Notes: generated by a model from the letters alone, not told the origin. Counted from the first letter of the stretch, positions 30,831-42,551 are shown. The stretch is 64,000 nt of DNA from Dysidea avara (GCF_963678975.1 NC_089278.1:13001959-13065958), one strand, 5' to 3'. Translations and numbers: made by a program.

Positions 30831-31095
30831 TGTATGATTGAGTGCTTTATTATGCAATTGCAATGTATTGTACCCAACCGATGTAGGGTAATGCATTACT
30901 TATGTAACAAGTTACGTCTATTACTTTTGTGGTAACTAAGTAATATAACGAAATATACTATAAAAGCTGGTAATATAACTCAAGTTACTTTACTTACAAA
31001 TGTAACACATTACTTATAAGTTATGAAGTTACTGTAACAAATCTAATTTTATTAATATAACTAACCAAGTTACTACTATCCCACTGAGTAACGCC

Positions 31096-31665
31096 TAGTC
31101 ACAATGAAGTAACGAAGCCCACCTCAAATAATTAATGAATGAAGTTTATTGACCAGTTTCTTTCTCTTGAATACAATTAAGGTATCATATATGTGGGTAT
31201 TAAGAGTCACTTAACTTAAAAGCATTCCTATCACCTAATAATGTGACCCCAATTTTTCATACTACTTGTAGGCTAAGTATTTTTGGTACCATGGCTATGA
31301 CCCTACATGGATACCAGAGTGGCCATCCATGCTTGGTAGAATCAGCAAATCAACAAGGTGCAGATAATTAATGCTGAGGAAAACAATAATACATGTTTGG
31401 TGACAATTAATGGTGACTTGCGTTGCCTCATGTTGATTAACATCTGAAAGACATCTTACAAAGCCTGAAGATTAGGTAAATTTAGAAGACAGTGGAGTTC
31501 AAACAGTTTGAATATCAATAAAGGGTACAAAACACAGCTAAATTCTTAGCATTCATGATGACAATTTGGAATATACACTATAGTCAGTAAATATTAAAAA
31601 GTGCCACACTCTAATATTAATAAACATTAAAGAAAAATTTGTCAATATTGGCACATCCTTTCTTT
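31096..31665. other. No gene seen
   Basis: AT-rich, no recognised content. Confidence 0.4.
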
Positions 31666-31668
31666 TTA

Positions 31669-31726
31669 AACCAGGTGCGCGTCCACAGCCGGCCAAAAGG
31701 CCGGCTATGGGCACACACCTGGTTTA
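31669..31726. repeat. Dispersed hairpin CAGCCGGCC/GGCCGGCT, second copy
   Basis: AAACCAGGTG...CACAGCCGGCCAAAAGGCCGGCTATGGG...CACCTGGTTT forms an almost perfect stem of about 27 bp with an AA centre. Same family as 826-867. Confidence 0.7.
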
Positions 31727-31746
31727 CTGAAATTATTTTCATAAAA

Positions 31747-31752
31747 GTGTGT

Positions 31753-31848
<96 letters not shown>

Positions 31849-31875
31849 CTATCTATCTACCTATCTACCTATCTA
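31747..31875. repeat. (GT)n microsatellite with CTAT/CTAC tail
   Basis: About 50 GT units, then TACCTATCTATCTACCTATC. The open frame across it on the plus strand (31639-31947) is a translation of the repeat. Confidence 0.95.
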
Positions 31876-32477
31876 GTCTCACGTGGCCAGACCGCTTTTT
31901 CTCCGTCACGGTGCTTATCGATTAGAGATTATAAGTGCCTACTCTGAAAAAGGGTCTGGTCCAGAATCAATACGTAAACTCGTTTTCACACCCCAAGCAA
32001 GAGCTCGGGGTGTTTAATCAATTTTCGTCATAAAACGTATACTTCCTTTTAAATTTCAAGCCACGTATGCACTGGAAATGCCATGAACGATAGCCGGTAG
32101 AGTTGATGAGAGACACTGAGGCAATTTTTCTAAGGCTAAAAAGGTCACGGATTGATTCCTTGTGAAAGGAAAAGGCGAACTGAGCAAGGAATCAACCCGT
32201 GTCCTTTTTAGCCTTAGAAAACCAGTCTCAGGGTCTCTCATCAACTCTACCGGCTATCGTTCATGGCATTTCCAGTGCGTACGTGGCTTGAAATTTAAAA
32301 GGGAAGTATATGTTTTATGACGAAAATTGATTAAACACCCCGAGGATCTCTTGCTTGAGGTATGAAAATGAGTTTACGTATTGATTCTGGATCGAACCCT
32401 TTTTCGGAGTAGGTGTTTATAATCTCTAAGCGATAAGCGTTGTGACGGAGAAAAAGCAGTCTGACCACCCGAGACTA
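31874..32477. mobile_element. 600-bp foldback DNA element
   Basis: Terminal inverted repeats of more than 200 bp: TAGTCTCACGTGGCCAGACC with CTGACCACCCGAGACTA, then CTTTTTCTCCGTCAC, CTTATCG, AATCAATTTTCGTCATAAAA and GCCATGAACGATAGCCGGTA with their complements. The centre is near 32175. It is inserted beside the GT/CTAC microsatellite, whose CTATCTACCTAT tail continues after the right end. Confidence 0.85.
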
Positions 32478-35400
32478 CTACCTATCTACCTATGTTTGTC
32501 CGTACACACCCACATGAGCAAAATCGTTAAATAATGGTAAAAGCAGCTTTCACATAAAAGTAAAAGCAAAATGAAGGCTGTATTAAACTTCCGCACAGGT
32601 AAACTTTGCTCTGAGGTGGTTTCTTTTCAGCGGTCTGAAGTACGGGTGTGGGGACTCTCCTCAGACTTTGTGAATACCTTCACTTTGGGTTTTACAGGCA
32701 CTTAACAATTGAGAACAACAGTGCTAGCCTCGTAGACTACCAGGAATAGCCTATCCCTTCAAGTTGGGAAGGGGGTGTATCCCCTACGTACGCGAACAAA
32801 AATGAAGAGCAGCTCTGAGGCTTTGTCGAGAGAATTTGTGGGAAAAAAAAAACTATAGAAGATACTTCTGTAAGTAATGTGTTGCTAAAAGCAGTTTGTT
32901 TAACAAACACTTCCTTAGCAATGCATAGCAACGTAATTAAACATTACAAAAATTTCATGAATTACGAAATCCGAGAATTGCAATAAGTTAATTATGTATT
33001 ATTGCATAACCAACAACCTATTGGTTAATTCCAGATGAGTTAGCTAGCTGCATGGCACCTGGTTTTTAGAAGTAGCACAACATCAACTTGTTCAATCAAA
33101 CTCTTCTCACTGTTTTGCCATCATAGTAGCACTTATAACCCACTGCGAAGGAGTTGTCACCATATGCAGTACCTAATTACCATAATAACATCACTGTTCT
33201 CCGCCAAATTCACCATCTGTAGTACTAACTATGGTAACATGATAGCAACTGTTGTGCTCGCACCCAGTTATGGAACTCAAAATGGCATTTGAAAAGCCAC
33301 TATAGAACAGACGTTTATTATTGTCTGTGTGTAGCTAGCCTTATTTGTGATTCTTATGCATTGGTTTTTGTAGTTATCGGTGTGTTGCAATCAGTTGATG
33401 TACCTTAATTAGAACAAGTGCACGTGTAACTGTGACTGAGTTGTTGGTTTACACTGCCGCCATGGTAAATATGGACCCTTGTATGGCTTTGTGTGACATC
33501 AGAGGGCTAAATGAATAAGGTCTACGCATATATAGCCAGAATCATATTTTCTATAATTGGTTTTCTATCTGACAGGCTACACAAAAAACTACTGAAGAGA
33601 ACATACATTAGTGCTTATCCAAGACTTTATAAGAACAATGTTGCTGTCAGTGACAATTTCAAGGCTTTGATATATCATGTGTATCATGTGTCACATGAAG
33701 CCAGTATATACAACATCCCATTGTGTTATCAACTACAAAATATGCAATTCTCCGTACTTAAATGAAGTAACACTATATACCTGCCATGTAAATTCTGCAA
33801 AAATGTTTTGGATATGTATGATTTAAGCTTCCTTATTGTTTATAAACACTGTAATATAACACAAATCATGCTATTGTTTACTAGGAAAAAATGCCTTTAC
33901 AATATAACAATGATGGAGGTCCCCTTCCCTTTGTGTAACAGGGACAGATTTAGAAGGAGTGCTATATAGCCAGGAGCTGAAGTCCGGATCTCCCTCCCTT
34001 TCAAAGGAAATTGAATTACACTAAAGACTACAATTAACTGTTTTAATATTAATATAGTAGTAGATCCCTACACATCAACTCACCTTAGAACCATCCTTCC
34101 AAAATGCTTCTTCTTATCACTGGTAGCTAGGCCTATATAGGTACTGAAGGAAAAACATGCTTCTTTGTAGTGGTGATATGGGTTTTGTAGATTGTATGTA
34201 CACTGAAATGTATTGTGGGTTTTGGTTTTCTACAAGTTCTTGTGATAGTGTGCCAACAGGACCATCCAGTCTATATTTCAGTTCAAAAGGTAGGTGAGTA
34301 TTTTGCTGTGTATAAGCTATTGATTATATATAGCTAGTATTACTAAACTTTGGAATGTATTTAGTGAACTGGTAGTATTAAGCATTGGCGTGATGTTTCA
34401 TGGTACTAGCTTACATCTATGTAATGTTTCCCAGGGGCATAACCTAGCCAGACCCTTTGTGTGGGTGTGGAAAAACTACTTTTCCCGCCTTCATACAACA
34501 ATCAAAAGTAGCAAGTGGTCTGAGGCCAACTTTGACTGTTCTATTTGACGTACATGAAGTGACTGCTCTATTAGAGTATCTCAATGTTTTGCCACAGTAT
34601 ATTAGATATACTAAAGATATACTAAATTCTCTTCATTCAAACTCAGTTCTCTAATCAGTAGCCTCAATGGCAGGTTAATATCAAATTTGCATGTTGTACT
34701 GGTAGGAATTACAGTATGTGATGTTTAAGGCATGTCAGTTTGTGCCTGGTTATGTCTAACAAATATTACATCAGTATGCCAAGTTTTTGTAAAGCATAGA
34801 TTTGTAATTGCAATTATTTGGTGCAAAGTTACATAATTCAAGCTACAATATAAATACTGCTGCACTTTATACATTTTCAATATACTTCATGGTACGAATA
34901 ATATTATTGTCTCAAATAAGTCAAGAGTAAGTTGTGCAATAAATATATATGTGACACTTTTCTAGATTGTCACTTGCATGTACTTACTATATAGATGACA
35001 GTAGATTTCCTGATGACACAATGTGTATATATATACATATGTGTTAGCTATATACGGATGTACAAATATAGTGAATTAAGTATACTTCTCACACTGTGCA
35101 ATTGTGTTGAAGTATCATGCTCTCAAGTAACTCCATGCAGTGACATGATCAACCATGTTGTGCAAAAATATACAGCTATAACATCATAACCACTACATGA
35201 TCTCACATTTGTGTATGATCAAGGTTGTGTAGATAATTTAATAATTGACACAGTAGCTATCAGTTTCATAGTAACAATAATATCATTGAATAGTAATGAA
35301 ACATAGGCATGCAAGCGTTGTCCAATGACTTAATTATTTTGATATGCAATGCTGGTAAACATGCGCATTAAAAAGGTGCATCTTATAATAGTATTATTCA

Positions 35401-35913
35401 AAGGTAAACATATTGTTACATTTTGCATAAAGCTGATCTTGTAAGCTCATCATTTTGCATAGAGATAACAGCAAGATAACAGTGTTAACAAATTATCTCT
35501 TTTCAGTCAATTTATTTCAGCTAAAAACGTGAGTATATTACCGTTTGTGTAAATGACTATACTACAGGTGTAGCTATGTATTCCCTATATTAATGATATA
35601 CCTATTATACATCAGTGAACTGTTAATCATTATATTAACAGCAATACCCCTTCCATGTAGGGTCTTTGCTACAAAGTTAACACAACAAGAAAGTATATTA
35701 TAGTTACTTTCTTGCAGGTATATGAAAAGCTTTTATGCCTTACTTTATTGCTTTATTGTATTTGTTACTTTCCTTTAATGCAATTCTTTAATTAGAGTAT
35801 AACTGCTCTATAAGAATAGAGTAATTTATAATTGCATGCATATGTTACTTTTATATGGCTTTAGTCTTTTATCTGTAATAGTATTTCATACTTTCAGTTA
35901 CGTTTTTACTCAA
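32478..35913. other. No gene resolved
   Basis: No domain seen. At 33462 a GCCGCCATGG start context occurs, but the frame closes after 18 codons. A GTAAAT directly after that ATG would allow a start codon at an exon edge. A possible exon-like AG...GT segment lies at 34218-34291. Neither is supported by a recognisable product. A CTGCTCTATTAGAGTATCTC motif is at 34563. Confidence 0.35.
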
Positions 35914-36152
35914 GACAAGTACACAAAACTAGAGTAGTGACCATAGCACATTGATAAAATGTACTGAAACAAGCTGGAGTAGTGCACGATATTAAATCAC
36001 AGTAAAGCAATAAGAAGTGTAGCACAGTAGGGATATAACACTTCTTATTGTTTTACTATGATTAATATTGTGTACTATTCTCAGTTTTTATCGATGTGCT
36101 ACGGTCCCTATCCTAGTTGAAATTTCCAAATTTTTTGTGTACTTGTTTGTTA
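35914..36152. mobile_element. Palindromic MITE, family C, copy 3
   Basis: ACAAGTACACAAAACTAGAG left end and GTGTACTTGT right end. The middle is shorter than in copies 1 and 2 (the ACAGTAGGGAT segment follows directly on AAGAAGTGTAGC). It is followed at once by the same arm as at 24320. Confidence 0.82.
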
Positions 36153-36164
36153 ACTTTTTTGTAA

Positions 36165-37500
36165 AATAAAATTATTATGACTGGTGAACCCATGCATACC
36201 ACATCAAAAGAAATATGGTGCTGTGTGCCCCAGCTACCAATTATCATCTGTATATCCATTACACTTCGTTGTCAGCTATGTTCAACCATTATACAGCATT
36301 ACGAATCAAGACCTGTTCGATAAGCACCTCTGCAATCAATGTAGCCACTATGAAAAATACGAATGATTTACATTACTAAGGGAAGCCATCATGCACTACC
36401 GCCAAATCGACACCTTTTGCTGTCAGCAAAGATGAATGGGATACAAAGAAGAACACTGTTAAGTCCATGAAGAATGTGTTGTACATACTGCAGTATGCCA
36501 AAAGGCACATGTCTGGCTGAAGCAACATTGAACAGTGAAAAATTCAAGCCTGTAGCCTTAGCTGTTATCAAGTTATGCTTGTCTGAAGGCATCAGTCAGT
36601 CAGTCATGTCAGTCACTATATGTGACCAGATTTTACAAAACTGATCCAAATCGCACATCAGGCAAAATCAAATTAACGCCACCAGTGGATAGCTACACTA
36701 TCGTACTAGTAGTTTTGACACTCAGTACCACTCAAACTACTCGAGGCTGGTTTCAACAGACGTCTTTTCTGGGGGGTGTATAGAGCTCGAATCGCGGTTT
36801 TAGGCCTTGTGAAGGCCCTGGCTTGGCAAGAATCAGTGGTTTACTGGTGGACAGCCTGATAATGTAGGCCAGACGTTTTTTCTGTGGATTTTGCTACATA
36901 TCAACCACTAAGGAGCAAGCACAGCCCTGTAATCTCGTCTCTGGACTCCAATCGTGGTCTGTCACCATTTTGAGGTCTAACCCTTGCCCACCCCGCCACC
37001 CCCCACCCTCCACCCCTTTGTGGGCACTCGTGATACTACTTTGCTCGTCCAACAGCTCAGATTTTCTATCTTATTTGGCAGGAAACTCTACAAGCAGCTA
37101 CAAGTACTGGAAGTGGTCTGAAAGGTAACAGATTTATGCATCTTTAGTGTAAGTTTCATACGTGTGCTTGCTATCCTTGGAGAGTTATGCTGGCTTGAAT
37201 TCTTTAAAACCGTTTATCTCTAAACTTCTAATGTGCGATTTGGATTGTTTTTCCAAAATCCTGTCACATATAGAAAATTCTGTTTAATAATTTAAAAAAA
37301 AGAATATAGTAACTTGTTGAAAGCATTTCAGGTCGATCTGAAGGCTTGTTTGGGCTTAGGTTTACCTAACCAATACAACCTCATTGTCATCAGAGAAAAT
37401 AAGTGACTTGGACTGGTTTTTGAGTGATGTTTTTTTAATGGGCCATGCCTAAATCTTCATGGTCCCTACTATACAGTACTATTGTACTGTATGATATAGT
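36165..37500. repeat. TCAG-containing arm, split by a younger MITE
   Basis: 36165-36615 matches the left arm at 24345-24975: TGGTGAACCCATGCATACCA, TTCGATAAGCACCTCTGCAA, AAAGATGAATGGGATACAAA and the (GTCA)n run. After the inserted element, 37273-37500 continues it (GAAAATTCTGTTTAAT, TTTCAGGTCGATCTGAAGGC, AACCAATAC, TACTGTATGATA). Confidence 0.8.
36617..37272. mobile_element. MITE D, TATGTGAC termini, TA target
   Basis: Inverted ends of about 43 bp: TATGTGACCAGATTTTACAA and AATCCAAATCGCACAT-type sequence with the complement ATGTGCGATTTGGATTG...TCCTGTCACATA. TA lies at each edge, and the surrounding arm sequence (GTCA / GAAAATTCTG) is continuous once the element is removed. Ends and TA duplication fit a Tc1/mariner-like non-autonomous element. 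A second copy, inverted, is at 62767-63794. Confidence 0.85.
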
Positions 37501-37955
37501 GATGAAACACGGTTGCAGCTAGTTCTCTTGATCATTTTGTCTGATAGTTGTGTTTATCACACCTGTTTGTGTGTGTTTTTAAAATTGCATGTAGCTCCTG
37601 ATGAAATTGTGTGGAATGTTGGTAGCGGGCAAATATGCTTAAATGCACCCAATGTATTTTTACAAATTTGAAGTAAATCACACTAAGCATATATAGCTCA
37701 GTGAAAGTGTAAATTTTAAGAATTAATGGGGTAAATATGCAGATAGTAATGTATTTCTGGGATGCTGCAAAGCACATTTCAATTAGTGTTATATTGACAT
37801 TCATGTAACCTGGCTGCATTTCTAATCCCTAGGCCAACTGTAGAACTAGCAGAAATACACACTTGTCACATATCTGCATGCAGTTTCTGCACCACCAGCT
37901 CTCTTGCTACCACTGCATGTGTGTCTTGGTTTTCAAATATTATTCCTTCAGCCCC

Positions 37956-39518
37956 ATGATATATCTTCCATTGCTATTATCATCACTGCTTTGTCTTACA
38001 AATGGTATTGTCTACACTGTGACACCTGATGATCATCCTAACACTACATGTCATTTTTGCCATAACCTACAACACTACCTGTGCAATACCACCAAGTATT
38101 TCACTTCTAACACTCAACTACTCTTCTTACCAGGCTTACATCACCTTTATACTGATCTTATAATGTACAATGTTCACAACATTTCCCTCATTGGTACTGT
38201 AACAAATAGTTTTACGCTGGGCACAGTCATTCAGTGTAACTCATCAGTTGGTATTGTAATATCTAATATCACTGATTTGATAATGGCGAATATGACAATT
38301 CTGGAATGTCAGAATAGAAACTACTACAAACCTGATGTATCAGCAGTATTAATTGCAGATAGCAGTTTTGTCATGTTAACTCATCTAACAATAAATGGGA
38401 AGTATGTCCATCATGCTCTGTTAGCCATTAACATTTTTGGTGATTCACATTTTAGCCACATCAAAGCCAATGGGATGTGTTTCTTTTACAATAAGTCACA
38501 GTCAGATATTGTCATTGATAGGCATAACCTTTCAATCAGTCATTTTCAAATTGCTAAAGTTGGGATACCAACAGTTACAGCAATATTAAAGTTTCATGCA
38601 TTATTCCATTACAAGATCAGAATAAAACTATCAAACATAACCATCCGAAATGTACAACTCTCTGATATTATAGAAATAGGATTTAGTGACGAATTGGATG
38701 TATTAATGATTATCAATGGCTGTCACTTCAGTTCTAACTCTGGCAATAGTTTGGTATCGATTTTAAGGTCAAGTAGAGGTGTCATTATTGACATCACCAA
38801 CTGTCAATTCTTTGACAATAAACGTAGTAGTAATGGGTTGATAACAACACATCACATATACAGCACCATAAATGTTTACATCAGCAATTCCATGTTTCAT
38901 AATAATCATGATAGTCAAATACTAAGACTTTCTAGCAGCTCGGTTACAATTCATAACACCACTTTTTCAGCAAACGTGGCAATCAAAGAAACCTTGAGAT
39001 TAATAGGGTTGCAAAATACCAGACTGTCATTAATAGGTCCGGTAACATTTTATGCAATGTCAAGGCATTACAGCATTATTTCAGTTCAGCAACTGAGTAC
39101 AGTTCTACTGCATGGGTTTGTAGAGTTTTCCAATAACACTTGCCAGCACATTATTGCTTATGAGGACAGGAGTAACAATTACCTTATGCTCTATGAAAAC
39201 ACATCAGTTACCATTGCTAACAATAAATTGTCTTCAATATTTCTAACTGATATTCCATTTACAGCTGTATTTTATCCACCTTGCTTTTTTCAGTATATGA
39301 GCAACACTAACCTTGATACAAACATTGCACATGGAAACTATTCAGTTACAATTACCAACAATAAATATTCCATCTCCAACTCATTTTATTGCTATAATAA
39401 TATACCAATACTTTACTGTTACTGGTTGCCACAATCAGCATTTAACCTCGTCATTCCCATTGATGTAAACCAACACTACATTGTATTTCAAACAATTCAG
39501 GTACATTTAATGAACTAA
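37956..39518 (+). CDS. Beta-helix ectodomain of a polytopic membrane protein (N-terminal part)
   Basis: The chosen start is the ATG at 37956, which opens a signal peptide (MIYLPLLLSSLLCLTNG). The frame is open 31 codons further upstream to 37863 without signal-like features. About 490 residues follow: paired cysteines near the start (CHFCHNLQHYLC), then many short repeats rich in N, S and I. These take forms such as NISLIG, VIISNITDL, LTHLTIN and NCQFFDN at roughly 20-30 residue spacing, the look of a right-handed parallel beta-helix (pectin-lyase-like), with many NxS/T glycosylation sites. The frame stops at 39516-39518, but the homologous protein resumes one frame away within about 20 bases. 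No splice pair fits, since the only GT...AG interval is 23 bp. This is a frameshift or a sequencing error. I associate the family with expanded uncharacterised genes in sponges and cnidarians (from memory). Confidence 0.75.
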   Translation: MIYLPLLLSSLLCLTNGIVYTVTPDDHPNTTCHFCHNLQHYLCNTTKYFTSNTQLLFLPGLHHLYTDLIMYNVHNISLIGTVTNSFTLGTVIQCNSSVGIVISNITDLIMANMTILECQNRNYYKPDVSAVLIADSSFVMLTHLTINGKYVHHALLAINIFGDSHFSHIKANGMCFFYNKSQSDIVIDRHNLSISHFQIAKVGIPTVTAILKFHALFHYKIRIKLSNITIRNVQLSDIIEIGFSDELDVLMIINGCHFSSNSGNSLVSILRSSRGVIIDITNCQFFDNKRSSNGLITTHHIYSTINVYISNSMFHNNHDSQILRLSSSSVTIHNTTFSANVAIKETLRLIGLQNTRLSLIGPVTFYAMSRHYSIISVQQLSTVLLHGFVEFSNNTCQHIIAYEDRSNNYLMLYENTSVTIANNKLSSIFLTDIPFTAVFYPPCFFQYMSNTNLDTNIAHGNYSVTITNNKYSISNSFYCYNNIPILYCYWLPQSAFNLVIPIDVNQHYIVFQTIQVHLMN

Positions 39519-41362
39519 CACAGTGTCTGGGAAGAAAGCAATTTTGTGTCTGCAATCTTACCCATTCTGATTGTTATCGAAATGAAATAGGAATGATTTA
39601 TCCCGGACAGACCTTAACTACCAGCATATGTCAAAAAAATACAGTTAGAACACATCAGCAAATAATTGTGCGAGTTGACATTAGACAGCCATACATAAGA
39701 GCTTGTAAAATACTCAATGGTAGTCAGATTTCACAATTTTTTGATAAAAATGATACCAAATTGACTTATACAATAGAATTTTCTACTGATGTCTGGTGTG
39801 AGCTATTTCTGCAGACATCATCAGATTTTGATTATCATATGGATGTCTTCTATGTCAGACAACGTAGATGTCCACCTGGTTTTGTAAAAAGTAATGGAGT
39901 ATGTCAATGTGATAAAAACATTATCAAGCTCGGTATAACAAACTGCAATATCAATGAGCAAACTGTACTGCGTCTTCCTAACAGTTGGATGTATGCTACA
40001 ACTCATAATAACTCATATGTGTACCAAGTTACATTACAGTGTCCATTCCACTACTGCCTACCTCATTCGTCACACCTTAACTTCTCCACTCCTAATTCAC
40101 AGTGTCAGTTTAACAGATCTGGTTTATTGTGTGGACATTGTCAACAAGGTCTTAGTACTGTATTTGGTTTCTCTCACTGTCAACAATGTTCAAATATCTA
40201 CCTATTTCTAGTTGTACCCATTGCAATGGTAGGTCTTCTGTTGGTCTTTATACTCTTTAATCTCAACCTCACAGTAACTGATGGAACTATTAGTGCATTT
40301 ATATTATACGTTAACGTCATTAGTGTTAATAGTTCATTGTTCTTCCCACATTTACATAAATATACACCAACTTACTTATTCATTTCATTAGCTAATCTTG
40401 ATTTGGGTGTTCAAATATGTTTCTACAATGGTATGGATGACTATGCTAAGATGTGGTTACAATTAGCATTTCCCTTCTACCTCATCTTCATTGCTACATC
40501 ACTCATCATAACAAGTCGTTACTCCACTACAATACAAAGACTCACTGCACGTAGGGCACTGCCAGTACTTGCTACACTCTTCCTGTTGTCCTATACCAAA
40601 ACATTACTGATAGTATCCAGTGTTTTATTTTCTTACTCTAAACTCATTCACCTACCCAGTGAACATGTTACAATATTGTGGTCAGTCGATGCTAATGTTC
40701 CACTGTTTGGTGTTAGATTTACCATACTGTTCATAGCATGTCTAATGTTGTTCTTAATTCTGATGCCATTTACAATTGTTCTACTGTTCACAAAAATGCT
40801 ATCAAGGTTGAAATTTGTGATTAAATTCAAACCACTGCTGGATGCCTGCCAAGGACCTTACAAGTTGAAGCGCTATTATTGGGTTGGTGTACAACTTCTG
40901 ATAAGAGTCTTATTCTTTGCACTATCATCACTGGAGAGAAAAATCAACCTCACTGTTGGTGTCATGATTCTGGGAATTATAGGAGCATTTCATGGAGTTA
41001 TACGGCCATTTAAAGTGAAGTACAAAAACTATCAAGAGATGCTGTTTATCCTTAACCTTCAATGGATGTTTTCTGTTTCACTATATAATGAAAATAGTTC
41101 AAAATTTATTGATGTGTTGATCGCTGTGGCTGCTATCCACTTTAGTGTTATTGTTATATACCACATTATTACTTATGTGTATGGTGGAGTGATCCTAACC
41201 ACAATAACCTCATATGTGGTCAGACTGTCAAAATGGTTTAGCACATTTGTTAATAAACAACAAATTCAGCATTTTGAATTACAAGAAAATGTAGTGAAAA
41301 ACATTCCAGAGGTCACCTTTAACTACCGTGAGTACCGTGAGCCATTACTGGGTCTTGATTAA
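39500..41362 (+). CDS. Cys-rich and nine-segment membrane domain (C-terminal part of same gene)
   Basis: Frame open from before 39500, with coding-looking sequence (GTFNELTQCLGRKQFCVCN) upstream of its first ATG at 39593. It therefore continues the preceding frame and is not a separate gene. From 39593: a cysteine-rich stretch at residues 93-107 (CPPGFVKSNGVCQCD) and a second near 185-205 (LLCGHCQQGL...CQQC). About nine hydrophobic segments follow, starting IYLFLVVPIAMVGLLLVFIL and ending VLIAVAAIHFSVIVIYHIIT. Between them are recurring family-like phrases (NLDLGVQICFYNGMDDYAKM, PLLDACQGPYK, YYWVGVQLLIRVLFF). A short cytoplasmic tail ends at TAA 41360-41362, and a variant poly(A) signal ATTAAA lies at 41394-41399. 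The layout suggests a surface receptor or adhesion-type protein. No GPS site, ion-channel or GPCR signature was recognised, so the function is unknown. Confidence 0.78.
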   Translation, partial: GTFNELTQCLGRKQFCVCNLTHSDCYRNEIGMIYPGQTLTTSICQKNTVRTHQQIIVRVDIRQPYIRACKILNGSQISQFFDKNDTKLTYTIEFSTDVWCELFLQTSSDFDYHMDVFYVRQRRCPPGFVKSNGVCQCDKNIIKLGITNCNINEQTVLRLPNSWMYATTHNNSYVYQVTLQCPFHYCLPHSSHLNFSTPNSQCQFNRSGLLCGHCQQGLSTVFGFSHCQQCSNIYLFLVVPIAMVGLLLVFILFNLNLTVTDGTISAFILYVNVISVNSSLFFPHLHKYTPTYLFISLANLDLGVQICFYNGMDDYAKMWLQLAFPFYLIFIATSLIITSRYSTTIQRLTARRALPVLATLFLLSYTKTLLIVSSVLFSYSKLIHLPSEHVTILWSVDANVPLFGVRFTILFIACLMLFLILMPFTIVLLFTKMLSRLKFVIKFKPLLDACQGPYKLKRYYWVGVQLLIRVLFFALSSLERKINLTVGVMILGIIGAFHGVIRPFKVKYKNYQEMLFILNLQWMFSVSLYNENSSKFIDVLIAVAAIHFSVIVIYHIITYVYGGVILTTITSYVVRLSKWFSTFVNKQQIQHFELQENVVKNIPEVTFNYREYREPLLGLD

Positions 41363-42551
41363 TGCAACTATTCACTTATATACATTTGATTGAATTAAAC
41401 ACACAGCAGAATTGATGTGATCGCATGTATTGCATACATGTAAACTCATTATACAATAATGTACATGATAGTTTAATACAAGGAAAATAGGTATAGTGTA
41501 ATGGTTTTACATACATGCTGAGTAAAAATCTATATTGAGCTCAGTGCATACGGATATATATGTCTAGTGGAAAATACTGCTGAGTGATGTTGCGGTGCTG
41601 CATATATGTAGGGTCAAATACAACAATAAGACATTTTACTAAATCTGCTCCCTTTTCATCATAAAAGGTGGAGAGGAGGGGTGATTCAATCTATCAAATC
41701 TAAAAAAAATTCTGTTAGTATATACTTGGACTTAGTACTGGCAATGGGTGGTATAGCGTTGACAACACTGTGTCAAGAAATATGCATGACTCTTGGTTAA
41801 AGTAAAAAGTAATATTCAGTTTCCTTTAATATAAATTTGAGTGTAGCTAAGTATCCTTCTTCCAAGAGTCTCTTTTCACTACTCTCTCTTTATCTATGCA
41901 TAAATCCCCAAATTTGGATACATGTATAAAGGAACTGAATAACATTTGCAACTTGTCTATGTAGCTAAGTCTCACAAGGGCTAGCTCTTCCATTTACTTT
42001 GATATAAATCAGCACTATAACGTCAGTGTCTAGTAACTCCATATTCTAATAGAGCAGTCACTCTAATAAAGCAGTCAGAGTATTAGAACAGTGTGTAGTG
42101 AGCTATTTAAGGATTTTTATGTACTTTATTAGCTATAAATGCGTGGTTGGTGAGGTGGGCAGCTATTGTCAGCTAGCTGTGACCTTTTTTTATTTTTTTT
42201 TTGGTCTCACCCTATCAAACCAGAGACAATGTAGTGCCTCAGTTCATTTTTGACCCCCTTTTCCATAAGTTGAATACCTATTTAAAAGATCGATATACTC
42301 TAATAGAGCAGTCAGATCTAAATACTCTAATAGAGCAGTTAGATCTAAATACTCTGATAGAGCAGTCACAGTATCGTTCAGAGGAGCAGTGTAGCAAGTT
42401 TATAGATAAGGAGATATGGTTGGTGAGGGGTAGCTGATGTCATTGTCAGTAGGTCACGACCCTTTTTTTTTTTTGGTCTTCAACTTACAGCTTGGGTGAA
42501 GTTGTGATTCAGAATAGAAACCTCCTTGCCTCTGGGGCCCCACTTTAACTT
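41363..42551. other. 3' flank; dispersed motifs, no gene
   Basis: No coding region recognised. Contains CTCTAATAGAGCAGTCA-type units at 42041-42085 and a T-rich run near 42186 and 42464. Confidence 0.5.
42296..42371 (+). repeat. Dispersed 17-bp motif, three tandem units
   Basis: ATACTCTAATAGAGCAGTCA occurs three times in close succession, spaced by GATCTAA. This is the clearest tandem cluster of the motif in the window. Confidence 0.85.

Noticed and set aside
31639..31947. 102-codon frame rich in VC repeats
   Set aside because: Translation of a GT microsatellite.
33462..33515. GCCGCCATGG start with an 18-codon frame
   Set aside because: Good initiation context but no product, no confirmed exon to join; could be a first exon ending at the ATG, not provable here.
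39501..39523. GT...AG interval as an intron joining the two halves of the membrane protein
   Set aside because: 23 bp is too short for a spliceosomal intron, and the downstream frame is already coding-like before it; a frameshift explains it better.
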